A DNA stretch of 64,000 nt, taken from Bog-950 sp046329515 (lineage in GTDB: Bacteria; Bacteroidota; Bacteroidia; Chitinophagales; LD1). Of the stretch, positions 42,755 through 51,411 are shown piece by piece (position 1 is the first letter of the stretch; each line of letters opens with the position of its first letter). The notes under the pieces were generated by a model, which was not told where the DNA came from, searched no databases, and was given only the letters and a program-made list of their open reading frames with translations. The stretch lies in NCBI GenBank assembly GCA_046329515.1, contig JAXLUM010000001.1, positions 496,001 to 560,000 on the forward strand. Direction: 5' to 3'. The position numbers and the translations under genes were made by a program.

Positions 42755-43672
42755 ATGCAAAGACCAGAACATAAAGCCTTATTGGAAGCGCAAGTGCACT
42801 TCGGGCACCTGCGCCGCAAATGGAACCCAAAAATGTTACCATACATTTTCGGTGAAATTAAAGGCATACATATTATTGACCTTAACCGCACCATAGACAA
42901 ACTGGAAGACGCTGCACAGGCTGCAAAAGCAATTGCCCGCAGCGGACGTAAAATCCTTTTTGTTGCTACTAAAAAGCAAGCTAAAGAAGTGGTTAAGCAG
43001 GCAGCACAGCGCGTTAATATGCCATACGTTACTGAACGTTGGTTAGGCGGTATGCTTACTAACTTTACCACCATTCGCAAGAGCATTAAAAAGATGCAGG
43101 GCATTGAAAAGATGCTGAGCGATGGTACCTTAGAAAGCGTTACCAAAAAGGAAAAGCTGGTATTAACCCGCGAAAAGGAAAAAATGGAAAAAGTGCTTGG
43201 TGGTGTAGCCGGTATGAACCGTGTGCCTGCCGCTTTGTTTCTGGTAGATATTATTCACGAGAATATTGCCCTGAAGGAAGCACAGCGCTTAAACATTAAT
43301 ACCCTTGGTATAGTTGATACCAACAGCGACCCTACAAAGATTGACTTTGCCATACCAGGCAATGACGATGCAGCTACTTCAATTGCTATATTGACCAACT
43401 ACATAGCTGATGCTATTGCAGAGGGTTTAGCAGAGCGCGCAGCCAGCCAGGAAGGTGTTGACCAGGAAGAGGAAGAAAACAACGACGGCGACAACTTTGA
43501 TATGGAAGTTGGCGAAGAAGAAGGTGGCGATGGCGAAAAGAAAGGCACTCAACGCCGTAAGCGCAGCGGTGGCGGCGGAAGCGGTGGCGGCAATGGCCGT
43601 AGCCGTACAGGCGGCAACAGCGGCGGTGGCAACCGTACCGGTGGAAGCGGAGCTAAGAAACCCGTAAGCTAA
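42755..43672 (+). CDS. rpsB: 30S ribosomal protein S2 with Gly/Arg-rich C-terminal extension
   Basis: 305 aa. The first 230 residues are a normal S2: LEAQVHFGHLRRKWNPKMLP, YIFGEIKGIHIIDLNRT, VTERWLGGMLTNFTTIRKSI, DTNSDPTKIDFAIPGNDDA. After an acidic stretch (DQEEEENNDGDN) comes a tail of about 40 residues of Gly, Ser, Arg and Asn with GGG repeats, ending AKKPVS. Most S2 proteins stop soon after the core, so the tail is an addition, probably disordered. Followed by tsf after 130 bp. Confidence 0.96.
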   Translation: MQRPEHKALLEAQVHFGHLRRKWNPKMLPYIFGEIKGIHIIDLNRTIDKLEDAAQAAKAIARSGRKILFVATKKQAKEVVKQAAQRVNMPYVTERWLGGMLTNFTTIRKSIKKMQGIEKMLSDGTLESVTKKEKLVLTREKEKMEKVLGGVAGMNRVPAALFLVDIIHENIALKEAQRLNINTLGIVDTNSDPTKIDFAIPGNDDAATSIAILTNYIADAIAEGLAERAASQEGVDQEEEENNDGDNFDMEVGEEEGGDGEKKGTQRRKRSGGGGSGGGNGRSRTGGNSGGGNRTGGSGAKKPVS

Positions 43673-43802
43673 TAAGACCTTGTAAGGCTTATAAAATACG
43701 AAGTTGCCAAGTTTATTAAAGCTTGGCTTCTTCATTTAAAAGCAAGCAGAAGGACAGCAAGTGAATTTTGAAAATTTAATGAATACATAAAATAATAATA
43801 AA

Positions 43803-44639
43803 ATGAATATTACAGCAGCACAAGTAAACGAATTAAGGAATTTGACCGGTGCAGGTTTAATGGATTGCAAAAAGGCATTAACCGAAGCAGGTGGCGATAT
43901 TCAAAAGGCAATTGATTTTTTACGCAAGAAGGGCGCTAAGGTAGCTGAACTGCGTGCAGGCCGCGCTGCGGGTGAAGGTGTGGTAATTGCAAAAACATCC
44001 GACGATAATAAGAAAGGTGTTGTGGTTTACCTTTCGTGCGAAACGGATTTTGTTGCCAAGAACGAAGAGTTTGTGAAACTGGCTAACGCAATTGCTGATG
44101 CAGCTTTAGCAGCAGGTTCAAAGTCAACAGAAGATGTATTGGCCCTTACTGTTAACGGCACAACTGTAAAAGATGCCGTGCAGGAGAAAGTTTCTGCAAT
44201 TGGTGAATTGATCAACGTATCAGCCTACGAAAGTATTGAAGGCGAAGGCGTGGTTGCTTATAACCACATGGGTAATAAAATTGGTGTATTAGTATCAGTA
44301 AACAAGCCATTAAACGATAAAGTAACAGCGGTTGCTAAAGACGTAGCTATGCAAATTGCTGCTATGAACCCTATAGCTGTTGATGCTAATGGCGTTGGCC
44401 CTGAAGTGCTGGAAAGAGAAAAGGCCGTAGCCCGTGAAAAGGCTGCTGCTGCAGGCAAGCCAGCTAACATTTTAGATAAGATTGCTGAAGGCGCTGCAAA
44501 CACTTACGTTAAAGAAAATACCCTGTTAACCCAGGCATTTGTGAAGGACGGTAGCCAAACTGTTCAACAGGTGTTAGGTGCTGCAGAAAGCGGATTAACC
44601 GTTACCGCTTTTAAGCGTGTGGAAAGAGGTACGAAATAG
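43803..44639 (+). CDS. tsf: elongation factor Ts
   Basis: 278 aa. N-terminal UBA-like module AAQVNELRNLTGAGLMDCKK and ALTEAGGDIQKAIDFLRKKG, then CETDFVAKNEEFV, the TDFV region that displaces Mg-GDP from EF-Tu, and AMQIAAMNPIAVD. Recycles EF-Tu. The rpsB-tsf pairing is conserved across bacteria; here a 130-bp gap with a weak GCCAAG/CTTGGC hairpin separates them, perhaps allowing attenuation. A clear terminator follows. Confidence 0.98.
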   Translation: MNITAAQVNELRNLTGAGLMDCKKALTEAGGDIQKAIDFLRKKGAKVAELRAGRAAGEGVVIAKTSDDNKKGVVVYLSCETDFVAKNEEFVKLANAIADAALAAGSKSTEDVLALTVNGTTVKDAVQEKVSAIGELINVSAYESIEGEGVVAYNHMGNKIGVLVSVNKPLNDKVTAVAKDVAMQIAAMNPIAVDANGVGPEVLEREKAVAREKAAAAGKPANILDKIAEGAANTYVKENTLLTQAFVKDGSQTVQQVLGAAESGLTVTAFKRVERGTK

Positions 44640-44660
44640 GCTTTATAGCTTTTAGAAATA

Positions 44661-44692
44661 AAAAGGCGGCATCCATCGGAGCCGCCTTTTTT
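44661..44692 (+). terminator. terminator after tsf
   Basis: AAAAGGCGGC and GCCGCCTTTT arms with a ten-base loop, then a run of T. Confidence 0.88.
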
Positions 44693-44707
44693 TATGCTGT
44701 AGTTTTA

Positions 44708-45106
44708 CTACCAGGTGTTCTCTAAATCCTTTGCAGTAAACTTATGATTGCGGGAAAAGTAATAAGAGGGGCCTGTTTTTTTTAATTGCAGAAAGTTGCG
44801 TTTTGATAATAAGCGCGTAAGCAGAGCAACAGGAAACAGAAAGAAAAAGAATACTATGCTTAAAATTACCTTGGGCATAATTAAGCCCAGCACTTCGCTA
44901 AGTTTCATCCAGGCTGCAGCTATGTAGGCGGTAAGCGTTTTAGAGAATAAACCAATAACCCCCAGAATAACAGCTACACCAAGCAGTGCCTTTTTGTGGC
45001 TGCCGGCTAAAAGTTGTTTTTCGCTTATGAGAAACAGAAGCACTAAACCAACGCAAATGGTTAGTATAACTTCAATTTCCTTATCGCGGCCAAGTTTGCT
45101 TTTCAT
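44708..45106 (-). CDS. SxtJ family membrane protein
   Basis: 132 aa from the ATG at 45106, which overlaps the DUF5989 stop as TAATG; the frame continues upstream, but that part overlaps DUF5989 coding sequence. Three or four membrane helices (ILTICVGLVLLFLIS, LLGVAVILGVIGLF, VILSIVFFFFLFPVALLTRL) and the C-terminal GPSYYFSRNHKFTAKDLENTW typical of SxtJ. Third gene of a carbamoyltransferase-DUF5989-SxtJ set that recurs in many bacteria; probably a membrane partner of that enzyme. Biochemical role unknown. Confidence 0.8.
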   Translation of the reverse strand: MKSKLGRDKEIEVILTICVGLVLLFLISEKQLLAGSHKKALLGVAVILGVIGLFSKTLTAYIAAAWMKLSEVLGLIMPKVILSIVFFFFLFPVALLTRLLSKRNFLQLKKTGPSYYFSRNHKFTAKDLENTW

Positions 45107-45255
45107 TAGAATAACGTATAAATAAATGGCGCTGCGGCTGACCCGCCTCCAAATACAATTAATATGCCTATAAGTAACAGCACAATTATGATGGGTAACA
45201 GCCACCATTTTTTTCGTTCACTTAGAAATTGCCATAAGTCCTTCAGAAAATCCAT
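45106..45255 (-). CDS. DUF5989 family small membrane protein
   Basis: 49 aa: opens MDFLKDLWQFLSERKKWWLL, continues with one long membrane helix and ends GGSAAAPFIYTLF, the conserved pattern of this family. It sits 15 bp downstream of the carbamoyltransferase stop and overlaps the SxtJ start by one base, so all three genes are translationally linked. The family is known only from this context and its function is not established. Confidence 0.85.
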   Translation of the reverse strand: MDFLKDLWQFLSERKKWWLLPIIIVLLLIGILIVFGGGSAAAPFIYTLF

Positions 45256-45270
45256 GCTTCTTTGTTTAAT

Positions 45271-47133
45271 CTAATCCAGTTTAAAATCCTGTTTCCAATC
45301 TTCATTTTCCTTCCATGCTACTTGCTCCTTTTTACTCAAGAGGTAGTTGCCTACTACAAGATAATCCATTTCAGTTCTCATAAAGCACTTATAGGCCTCT
45401 TCAGGCGTGCAAACCGGCGGTTCGCCACGCACATTAAAACTGGTGTTAACCATAAGGGCGCAGCCGGTTTTCTTTTGAAAAGCATCAAGCAAGGTCCAGT
45501 ATCGTTCGTTTGTTTCTTTATGGATAGTTTGTACGCGGGCGGAGAAATCAATATGCGTAATAGCCGGAAAATTGGACCGCAAAACATACAAGCGTTCCAT
45601 TAATGGCATGCTGTTGTAGCCTTCCGGTAATTTTTTGCGGTGCGTTTCCTTTAGCGGAGCCACAATAAGCATATAAAGGGATGTGCCTTCCAGTTCAAAG
45701 TAATCCTTGCATACTTCGGCTTTAACTGAAGGCGCAAAGGGCCTGAACCCCTCGCGGTACTTTATTTTAAGGTTAAGCTTTTTCTGCATATCAGGGTTTC
45801 GGGCATCGCCTAATATGCTGCGGTTACCCAGGGCGCGCGGGCCGAATTCCATTTTGCCCTGAAACCAACCTACTACATTGCCATCATCAATTAAACCGGC
45901 TACATTGTTTGCCAATTCGTTGAAGTCGGCATAGCGGGTGTAAACAGCTTTAAATTTTTTCAAATCCAGCTCAATATCCTGCCGGCTAAACTCAGGCCCC
46001 AGATAGGCCCCCTGCATTTCATCTAACGCGGTGCACGGTTGCCGTTCGCGATTAAAATGGATGAAATAAGCGGCCTGTGCAGCCCCTAAGGCGCCACCAG
46101 CATCGCCGGCAGCCGGTTGAATGAAAATATCTTTAAACAGTTGAGAGCGCAGCAATTTACCGTTTGCTACGCAGTTAAGCGCCACGCCGCCTGCCATGCA
46201 CAAATAATCGCAGCCGGTTAGGCGCTTTGCTTCGGCGGCCATTTTCAAAACTATTTCTTCCGTAACTTTTTGAATGGCATAACCCAAATCGCAGTGGTGT
46301 TGTTCCAGTTCATCTTCTTCATTGCGCCGCTTAAAGCCAAACAGTTTTTCCCATTTATCATCGTACACCATGCGCAGGCCGGTGGCGTAATTGAAGTAAT
46401 CCTGATTCAACCAAATGGAGCCATCCTCCTTTATATCAACCAGTTTTTCTTTAATAGTGTTTACATACTCCGCAATTTTTGGTGAATCGGGATTGCCGTA
46501 TGGCGCCAGGCCCATAAGCTTGTATTCGCCTGAATTAACCTTAAAGCCCAGAAAATAAGTGAAGGCCGAATAAAGCAAGCCTACTGAATGCGGAAAGCGT
46601 AACTCTTTTATTATTTCAATGCTGTTGCCGTTGCCTACCCCAATGGATGCTGTTGCCCATTCGCCCACTCCATCAATAGTTAGTATGGCCGCCTGTTGGT
46701 AAGGAGAAGAATAAAAAGCACTTGCTGCATGAGATAGATGGTGTTCAGGGAAAAGGAATTTTACCTTCCCTTTTTTATAGCCATCAATTTTTGCCAGTTC
46801 TTCGTTCAATACCTTTTTCAGAAACATTTTTTCCTGAATCCAAACAGGCATGGACTGAAGGAAGGATACAAGCCCCTTTGGCGCAAAGCCATAGTAGGTT
46901 TCTAAAAGGCGCTCGAATTTAAGCAGGGGCTTATCGTAGAAGGCAATAGCATCTAATTGATCAATGTTTTCGCCGCAATACTTTAAACAAAACTTTATTG
47001 CATTAAACGGAAAGCCGGCATCATGCTTTTTACGGGTAAAACGCTCTTCCTGGGCAGCGGCTATTATTTTGCCATCCTGAATGATTGCTGCTGCTGAATC
47101 ATGATAAAAAGCTGAAATGCCTAAGATGGTCAT
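45271..47133 (-). CDS. NodU/CmcH-family carbamoyltransferase
   Basis: 620 aa from the ATG at 47133 (MTILGISAFYHDSAAAII); a TTG four codons upstream is less likely. The N-terminal ASKHA-fold domain has AAAQEERFTRKKHDAGFP and PEHHLSHAASAFYSSP; further on come CMAGGVALNCVANGKL and FQGKMEFGPRALGNRSILGD, then a YrdC-like C-terminus with NTSFNVRGEPPVCTPEEAYK. The family transfers carbamoyl from carbamoyl phosphate through a carbamoyl-adenylate to hydroxyl groups of natural products or glycans. The acceptor here is unknown. With DUF5989 and SxtJ it suggests a membrane-associated modification, perhaps of an exopolysaccharide or lipid. Confidence 0.92.
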   Translation of the reverse strand: MTILGISAFYHDSAAAIIQDGKIIAAAQEERFTRKKHDAGFPFNAIKFCLKYCGENIDQLDAIAFYDKPLLKFERLLETYYGFAPKGLVSFLQSMPVWIQEKMFLKKVLNEELAKIDGYKKGKVKFLFPEHHLSHAASAFYSSPYQQAAILTIDGVGEWATASIGVGNGNSIEIIKELRFPHSVGLLYSAFTYFLGFKVNSGEYKLMGLAPYGNPDSPKIAEYVNTIKEKLVDIKEDGSIWLNQDYFNYATGLRMVYDDKWEKLFGFKRRNEEDELEQHHCDLGYAIQKVTEEIVLKMAAEAKRLTGCDYLCMAGGVALNCVANGKLLRSQLFKDIFIQPAAGDAGGALGAAQAAYFIHFNRERQPCTALDEMQGAYLGPEFSRQDIELDLKKFKAVYTRYADFNELANNVAGLIDDGNVVGWFQGKMEFGPRALGNRSILGDARNPDMQKKLNLKIKYREGFRPFAPSVKAEVCKDYFELEGTSLYMLIVAPLKETHRKKLPEGYNSMPLMERLYVLRSNFPAITHIDFSARVQTIHKETNERYWTLLDAFQKKTGCALMVNTSFNVRGEPPVCTPEEAYKCFMRTEMDYLVVGNYLLSKKEQVAWKENEDWKQDFKLD

Positions 47134-47189
47134 ACCTGTAACCAAGTTATAAAAAGCTGTGAAAGTAGCACTGCGGAATAAACACGGAC

Positions 47190-47594
47190 CTACCGGACAA
47201 TAATCTTATCCTTAACAATAAAGGCGCCCGGGTAAAGAATAATTACCTGTTGCAGGTAATAAGTGGCCTCCAGGCGGGTTTTAAAATCGCCTAAACGCAG
47301 TTTATAGTAGGGTTGGTCGTATTCTACATAAGACTTTAGCTCAGGAAACTCCTTATACATCTGGCCTTTGCTATTGTAGGCTTCAGTGCGGATATCAGTA
47401 TACGTTACCTGTATACGGTAACCATCGGTAGCATCTTTAAGGTGGTTGTAGGCTTTATATTCAGACATTAAGCGGCTTAGGGAGCTATCCTGCTGAACAC
47501 TAAGGTTGGTGTTTTTAACCAATGCCGCAGTATCCTGCGCCTTTAGCGTATTAATGCCTATTAAAACACCGAATAGAAAAAAGACGTACTTCAT
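47190..47594 (-). CDS. secreted SPOR-domain protein
   Basis: 134 aa. Signal peptide MKYVFFLFGVLIGINTLKA, a short helical linker, then a SPOR-like domain (about 58-134): GYRIQVTYTDIRTEAYNSKG and YYKLRLGDFKTRLEATYYLQ. SPOR domains bind denuded peptidoglycan strands at division sites; here it is probably periplasmic. Overlaps deoC by 4 bp and is probably expressed with it. Confidence 0.8.
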   Translation of the reverse strand: MKYVFFLFGVLIGINTLKAQDTAALVKNTNLSVQQDSSLSRLMSEYKAYNHLKDATDGYRIQVTYTDIRTEAYNSKGQMYKEFPELKSYVEYDQPYYKLRLGDFKTRLEATYYLQQVIILYPGAFIVKDKIIVR

Positions 47595-48235
47595 GATACA
47601 ATACTTACACTGGCGGAGCAGCCTAATCTATCGGCTCCGGCTTCAACTAACTGCAAAGCAAATTCCTTATCACGTATTCCGCCGCTGGCTTTTATTTTAA
47701 TGCTTTTAGGCAGGTGCGCACGTAATAGTTTAACTACTTCCACTGTAGCGCCGGGTTGAACAAAGCCTGTAGATGTTTTTACAAAATCCACCATCATCTC
47801 TTTACACAATTCGCATGCCGTAATTATCTCTTTCTCGGTTAGCAGACCTGTTTCCAGTATTACTTTCAGTTTGCCGCCACGCAATTGGGTTATGGTAGCC
47901 ACGCTGGTTAATTCATTTTTAAGGTAATTCATATCGCCGGCTTTAAGGGCAATAATGTTAATTACCATATCAATTTCATCAGCGCCTTCATCAATGGCGC
48001 GGCGGGCTTCTTCAACCTTGGCAGGGGTATGCGTATAACCTAAAGGGAAACCCACCACAGTGGCAATTTTTACGTTGGTATCGCGCAACCAACCCTTGCA
48101 TTTACGAACGAAATAGGGAGGTACACAAACTGCTGCAAACTCGTATTGCTTTGCTTCCATGCAAAGCTTCTTAATCTCTTTTTCTGAAGCATCAGCCTTC
48201 AGCAGTGTGTGGTCAATTTTAGGTGCAAGATTCAC
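47591..48235 (-). CDS. deoC: deoxyribose-phosphate aldolase
   Basis: 214 aa, slightly short of the usual 220-260. TIM barrel with IDHTLLKADASEKEIKKLC, VVGFPLGYTHTPAKVEEARR, DEIDMVINI, the Schiff-base region VDFVKTSTGF (active Lys) and IKASGGIRDKEFAL with the second Lys. It cleaves 2-deoxyribose 5-phosphate to acetaldehyde and glyceraldehyde 3-phosphate in deoxynucleoside breakdown. First of a two-gene unit with the SPOR protein. Confidence 0.95.
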   Translation of the reverse strand: MNLAPKIDHTLLKADASEKEIKKLCMEAKQYEFAAVCVPPYFVRKCKGWLRDTNVKIATVVGFPLGYTHTPAKVEEARRAIDEGADEIDMVINIIALKAGDMNYLKNELTSVATITQLRGGKLKVILETGLLTEKEIITACELCKEMMVDFVKTSTGFVQPGATVEVVKLLRAHLPKSIKIKASGGIRDKEFALQLVEAGADRLGCSASVSIVS

Positions 48236-48246
48236 TACCTAAAAAT

Positions 48247-48276
48247 AAAAAGCCCCGTGGTTTTACACAGGGCTTT
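48247..48276 (-). terminator. terminator of the Cys-rich secreted protein gene
   Basis: AAAAGCCC...GTG and CAC...GGGCTTTT arms (one internal mismatch) with a six-base loop, directly downstream of the minus-strand gene at 48296. Confidence 0.75.
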
Positions 48277-48295
48277 TAGTTTCTTTTTTATTTAA

Positions 48296-48679
48296 TTATT
48301 CGGGCTTGCCGCTTTGCGCGTGATTGCAGCTACCTGAAGAACCTTTTTGGCAACAGGCCGGGGTAGATTCCTTACCTGATTTTTCTTTGCTACAGCTTTT
48401 TGAATCGTGATTACATGATTTTTTATCAGCACAACAAGCAGGTTTTGCTTCTTCTTTTGAAGCGTTCATACTGCTTTGCTGCGGGGTGCCGCTTACTGAG
48501 GTGGCCTGCACTGTTTTAGTGCCGGTTTCAGCCTGTGGGGCAACAAAGTTGTTATTCACTGTTTTATCGGCTTTTAACACGGGTGTTGGGGTTTGGGCGT
48601 TTGGGTGATTGTTTGCCGTTTGAGCATTTGCAAACGCAACGAAACCGATAAAGGCTAAAAGGATTGTTATTTTTTTCAT
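48296..48679 (-). CDS. secreted Cys-rich protein, probable metal binder
   Basis: 127 aa from ATG 48679 (MKKITILLAFIGFVAFANAQ signal peptide). A Thr/Asn/Pro-rich middle precedes a C-terminal Cys cluster: ACCADKKSCNHDSKSCSKEK, then TPACCQKGSSGSCNHAQ. Eight cysteines, several as CC or CNH, suit copper or zinc binding or cross-linking. It starts 11 bp downstream of the psd stop, so it may be read through from that gene. Function not known. Confidence 0.6.
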   Translation of the reverse strand: MKKITILLAFIGFVAFANAQTANNHPNAQTPTPVLKADKTVNNNFVAPQAETGTKTVQATSVSGTPQQSSMNASKEEAKPACCADKKSCNHDSKSCSKEKSGKESTPACCQKGSSGSCNHAQSGKPE

Positions 48680-48689
48680 GCTTGTTGTT

Positions 48690-49376
48690 TTATGCTTGTT
48701 CGTTAGCAGGAAGCGTGCCAATTACGGTAATGCCCCCCTTTACTTTTTGGTTTAACTGAACATCTATTTTAGTGCCTAAAGGCAAAAACATATCTACACG
48801 GCTGCCGAATTTAATAAAGCCCAGTTCAGCGTTTTGAGCCACTTCATCGCCCTCGTTTAAATACCAACGTATTTTACGGGCCAGTTTACCGGCAATTTGG
48901 CGCACCAATATTTCCAAACCTGTTTCATCGTGCTCAATAACTACTGTATTGCGCTCATTTTTTTCAGACGACTTAGGGTGCCAGGCCACCAGGTATTTGC
49001 CCGGGTGATACTTTTGATACGTAACCACGCCGCTAACCGGTGTGCGGTTTACGTGCACATTGGCGGGCGACATAAATATGGATACCTGTATACGCTTATC
49101 GCTGAAATACTCATTTTCAAATGTTTCTTCAATAACCACCACGCGGCCATCAGCCGGTGCAATGATGTGGCTATCGCCCGTAATAAATTCGCGGTGTGGA
49201 ATACGGAAAAAAGATGCGAATGCCACTATAATAACCAGTGACAAAGCCCCCGTTAAATAATAAACGGTCAGGTTTCTGTAAACAAATGCTATTACGATAT
49301 TGAAAATGAGAAGGATTATACCCGAAACAAGGAGGGTCATGTGGCCTTCCCTGTGAATCTTCATTCTTCTTTTCAT
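48690..49376 (-). CDS. psd: phosphatidylserine decarboxylase
   Basis: 228 aa, the short proteobacterial/Bacteroidota-type enzyme. Two membrane helices near the N-terminus (LLVSGIILLIFNIVIAFVY, YLTGALSLVIIVAFASF), then IIAPADGRVVVIEE, FMSPANVHVNRTPVSG, and GFIKFGSRVDMFLP, where self-cleavage at Gly-Ser yields the pyruvoyl cofactor. Makes phosphatidylethanolamine from phosphatidylserine. A TACGTTTG box at 49409-49402 (minus) may be its -7 element, but no TTG is properly spaced. The cdsA gene lies just upstream on the same strand, the preceding enzyme of the pathway. Confidence 0.93.
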   Translation of the reverse strand: MKRRMKIHREGHMTLLVSGIILLIFNIVIAFVYRNLTVYYLTGALSLVIIVAFASFFRIPHREFITGDSHIIAPADGRVVVIEETFENEYFSDKRIQVSIFMSPANVHVNRTPVSGVVTYQKYHPGKYLVAWHPKSSEKNERNTVVIEHDETGLEILVRQIAGKLARKIRWYLNEGDEVAQNAELGFIKFGSRVDMFLPLGTKIDVQLNQKVKGGITVIGTLPANEQA

Positions 49377-49473
49377 GCCAGTTCTCTACTATTAAAGCCT
49401 ACAAACGTAACTGAATTAGTTGGAATTGAAAAGTTACCTTTCAATCTATTAATAACCAATTGTTTAAAAATGA

Positions 49474-50457
49474 TTATTTGCTGATGTAATCAATCATTAT
49501 GCTAAGGTTGTTAACCTGGTTAAATACCCAAAGCATAAGGGCAACATAAGGCACGGTAAAAAGATAGGCATCAAAACGGTCTAAAAAGCCACCGTGGCCA
49601 GGCATAATGCTGCCGGAGTCTTTAATTTTTAAACTGCGCTTTAAAAGCGATTCAGCCAAATCGCCAAAGGTGGCTGCCAAAATAATTATAACGGTAAGAA
49701 GTATCCACTGAATGCCGGAAAGGGCGCTTAACTGTGGTATTAAGGCTTTAGTAACCCATTCGGCCTGGTTGCCTTTAAGGCCTTCAACTATGGTAGGAAT
49801 AAAGTAGGCCAAGGCCCCGGTAAACAATATACCACCTACCAAACCTTCTACTGTTTTCTTTGGTGAAATGCGTTCAAACAATTTATGCCTGCCTAAAACG
49901 GAGCCAAAGGCATAAGCTGCGGAATCGTAAACCCAGATAAGAATAAACACAGCCATTAAGAAAAAGCCGCCGTTTGAAAAGTAGATGTTGTTGGTAAGAA
50001 TAAGCGGCACCAATATGTAACCTACAGCTACTACGTTCCAGCCGATATTGGTGAACGGGTTTTCTCGCTTGCTGAATAATTCGGAGCCAATGATTTTGAG
50101 AATAAGAATGGGCACCAATACGCTTAATGCCAATGCTGAGTCGCGCTGCATCATAATAACACTGAAGAGGGCTTTAAGCTTATTAGAAGGATCGGGCAGG
50201 GACCTAACAGGCGGAGAGGCCAGCACATAGGAAAAAAGATAGATTACTGCGCACATGGCAATAATGGTCCATTTGCCAGTCCAGAAACTGGAAGATTCTT
50301 CGCGCTTGGGTAAAGTAATGTTGTAAAACTCGTTTAGAGAACCGATGAGTATAAACGAAAACAGTATAAGGAAGGTATACTGATTTAGTAGTATACAGCT
50401 TGTCATAATGATTAGAAACACTATGCCTGAAGCAATACGGACAAACAGGTTATTCAT
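49474..50457 (-). CDS. cdsA: phosphatidate cytidylyltransferase
   Basis: 327 aa from the ATG at 50457 (MNNLFVRIASGIVFLIIMTS); the frame runs on upstream but that part overlaps the preceding gene. About eight membrane helices. The CTP_transf signature FGDLAESLLKRSLKIKDSGS followed by IMPGHGGFLDRFDAYLF is intact near the C-terminus. Makes CDP-diacylglycerol, the precursor of phosphatidylserine and then PE via psd. Overlaps the CPBP protease gene by 8 bp. Confidence 0.95.
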   Translation of the reverse strand: MNNLFVRIASGIVFLIIMTSCILLNQYTFLILFSFILIGSLNEFYNITLPKREESSSFWTGKWTIIAMCAVIYLFSYVLASPPVRSLPDPSNKLKALFSVIMMQRDSALALSVLVPILILKIIGSELFSKRENPFTNIGWNVVAVGYILVPLILTNNIYFSNGGFFLMAVFILIWVYDSAAYAFGSVLGRHKLFERISPKKTVEGLVGGILFTGALAYFIPTIVEGLKGNQAEWVTKALIPQLSALSGIQWILLTVIIILAATFGDLAESLLKRSLKIKDSGSIMPGHGGFLDRFDAYLFTVPYVALMLWVFNQVNNLSIMIDYISK

Positions 50458-51391
50458 ATAGGGTGGGTTCTGTATTAATGGGTAGTTGAATATCTGCAAA
50501 TTCTGCTTTTTCCTGCCATTTGTAAAACATAAAAATGCACAGGCCAAAGATTACTGTACCCAAAATGGTTAACCATAGGGGGGTAGAGGCATTAGCCAAA
50601 TCGGAGGAAAGGTACCCGTTATTAAACAGGTATTTAAACAGCACCGTAAGAAAGTTATTAATGAAATGCGCCATAATCGGTAACCATAAACTACCACTGA
50701 TATAATATAGGTAACCCAAAAAGCTGCCCAAGACCCATATGGCGACAAAGTTAGAGAGCTGCATGTGTACCAATGCGAAAATAAAACCGGTTACAATGAT
50801 GGATAAGGCAACATTCATTTTGCTGCGAAGAAGTGTACGCATAATAAGGCCGCGGAAGAAAAATTCCTCACTAAGGGCCGGTACGAGGGCAATTACAGTG
50901 GCTGTTACAAAAAAGCGGCCCAGGGAAGTGAACTGCAACAGCTTTTCCATAAAGACTTCTTCTTTCTGTTCAATATCGCGTAGGGGCTGTAAGGCAGGAG
51001 CGGAGGTAAGACTTTTGCTTAGTTGCACTAACAACTCAATAAGCGGTTGTGCTGCTAAAATTGCCAGTAAGGCCAGTAGCAATAAACGAAAATGCGGCCA
51101 GCGGTTAAGGTGCATACTTTGTTTAACTGTGCCTGTTTCGAAATAGGTAAACAGAACCGCAGAGAGCATAAACCCGCCAAGCGAGAAAAGCGCCTGTAGA
51201 AAAAGAAATACGTAAGCTTCATGCTCAGTACTGAACGTGCCCTGCATTAAAGCAGAAGTATCTTCAATACCCATAAACTGATGAGCAATAAAGGAACCTA
51301 AGAAATAAAGCACGCCGGTATTAACCAGGTAAAAAGCCGGAATAAATGCTAAACGCGCAGCTAATGGAAGTTGGCGGAATGGTGCCTGCAT
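50450..51391 (-). CDS. CPBP family intramembrane glutamic endopeptidase
   Basis: 313 aa from ATG 51391; three codons upstream are open but lack support. About eight membrane helices. Conserved CPBP (CAAX protease/Abi) motifs: EEFFFRG with the two catalytic Glu, FALVHMQ, and LPIMAHFINN. Members cleave prenylated or other membrane substrates or act in immunity to bacteriocins. Here it is coupled with cdsA; the substrate is unknown. Confidence 0.88.
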   Translation of the reverse strand: MQAPFRQLPLAARLAFIPAFYLVNTGVLYFLGSFIAHQFMGIEDTSALMQGTFSTEHEAYVFLFLQALFSLGGFMLSAVLFTYFETGTVKQSMHLNRWPHFRLLLLALLAILAAQPLIELLVQLSKSLTSAPALQPLRDIEQKEEVFMEKLLQFTSLGRFFVTATVIALVPALSEEFFFRGLIMRTLLRSKMNVALSIIVTGFIFALVHMQLSNFVAIWVLGSFLGYLYYISGSLWLPIMAHFINNFLTVLFKYLFNNGYLSSDLANASTPLWLTILGTVIFGLCIFMFYKWQEKAEFADIQLPINTEPTLYE

Positions 51392-51411
51392 AAGCACCAA
51401 ACTTAAAATTT

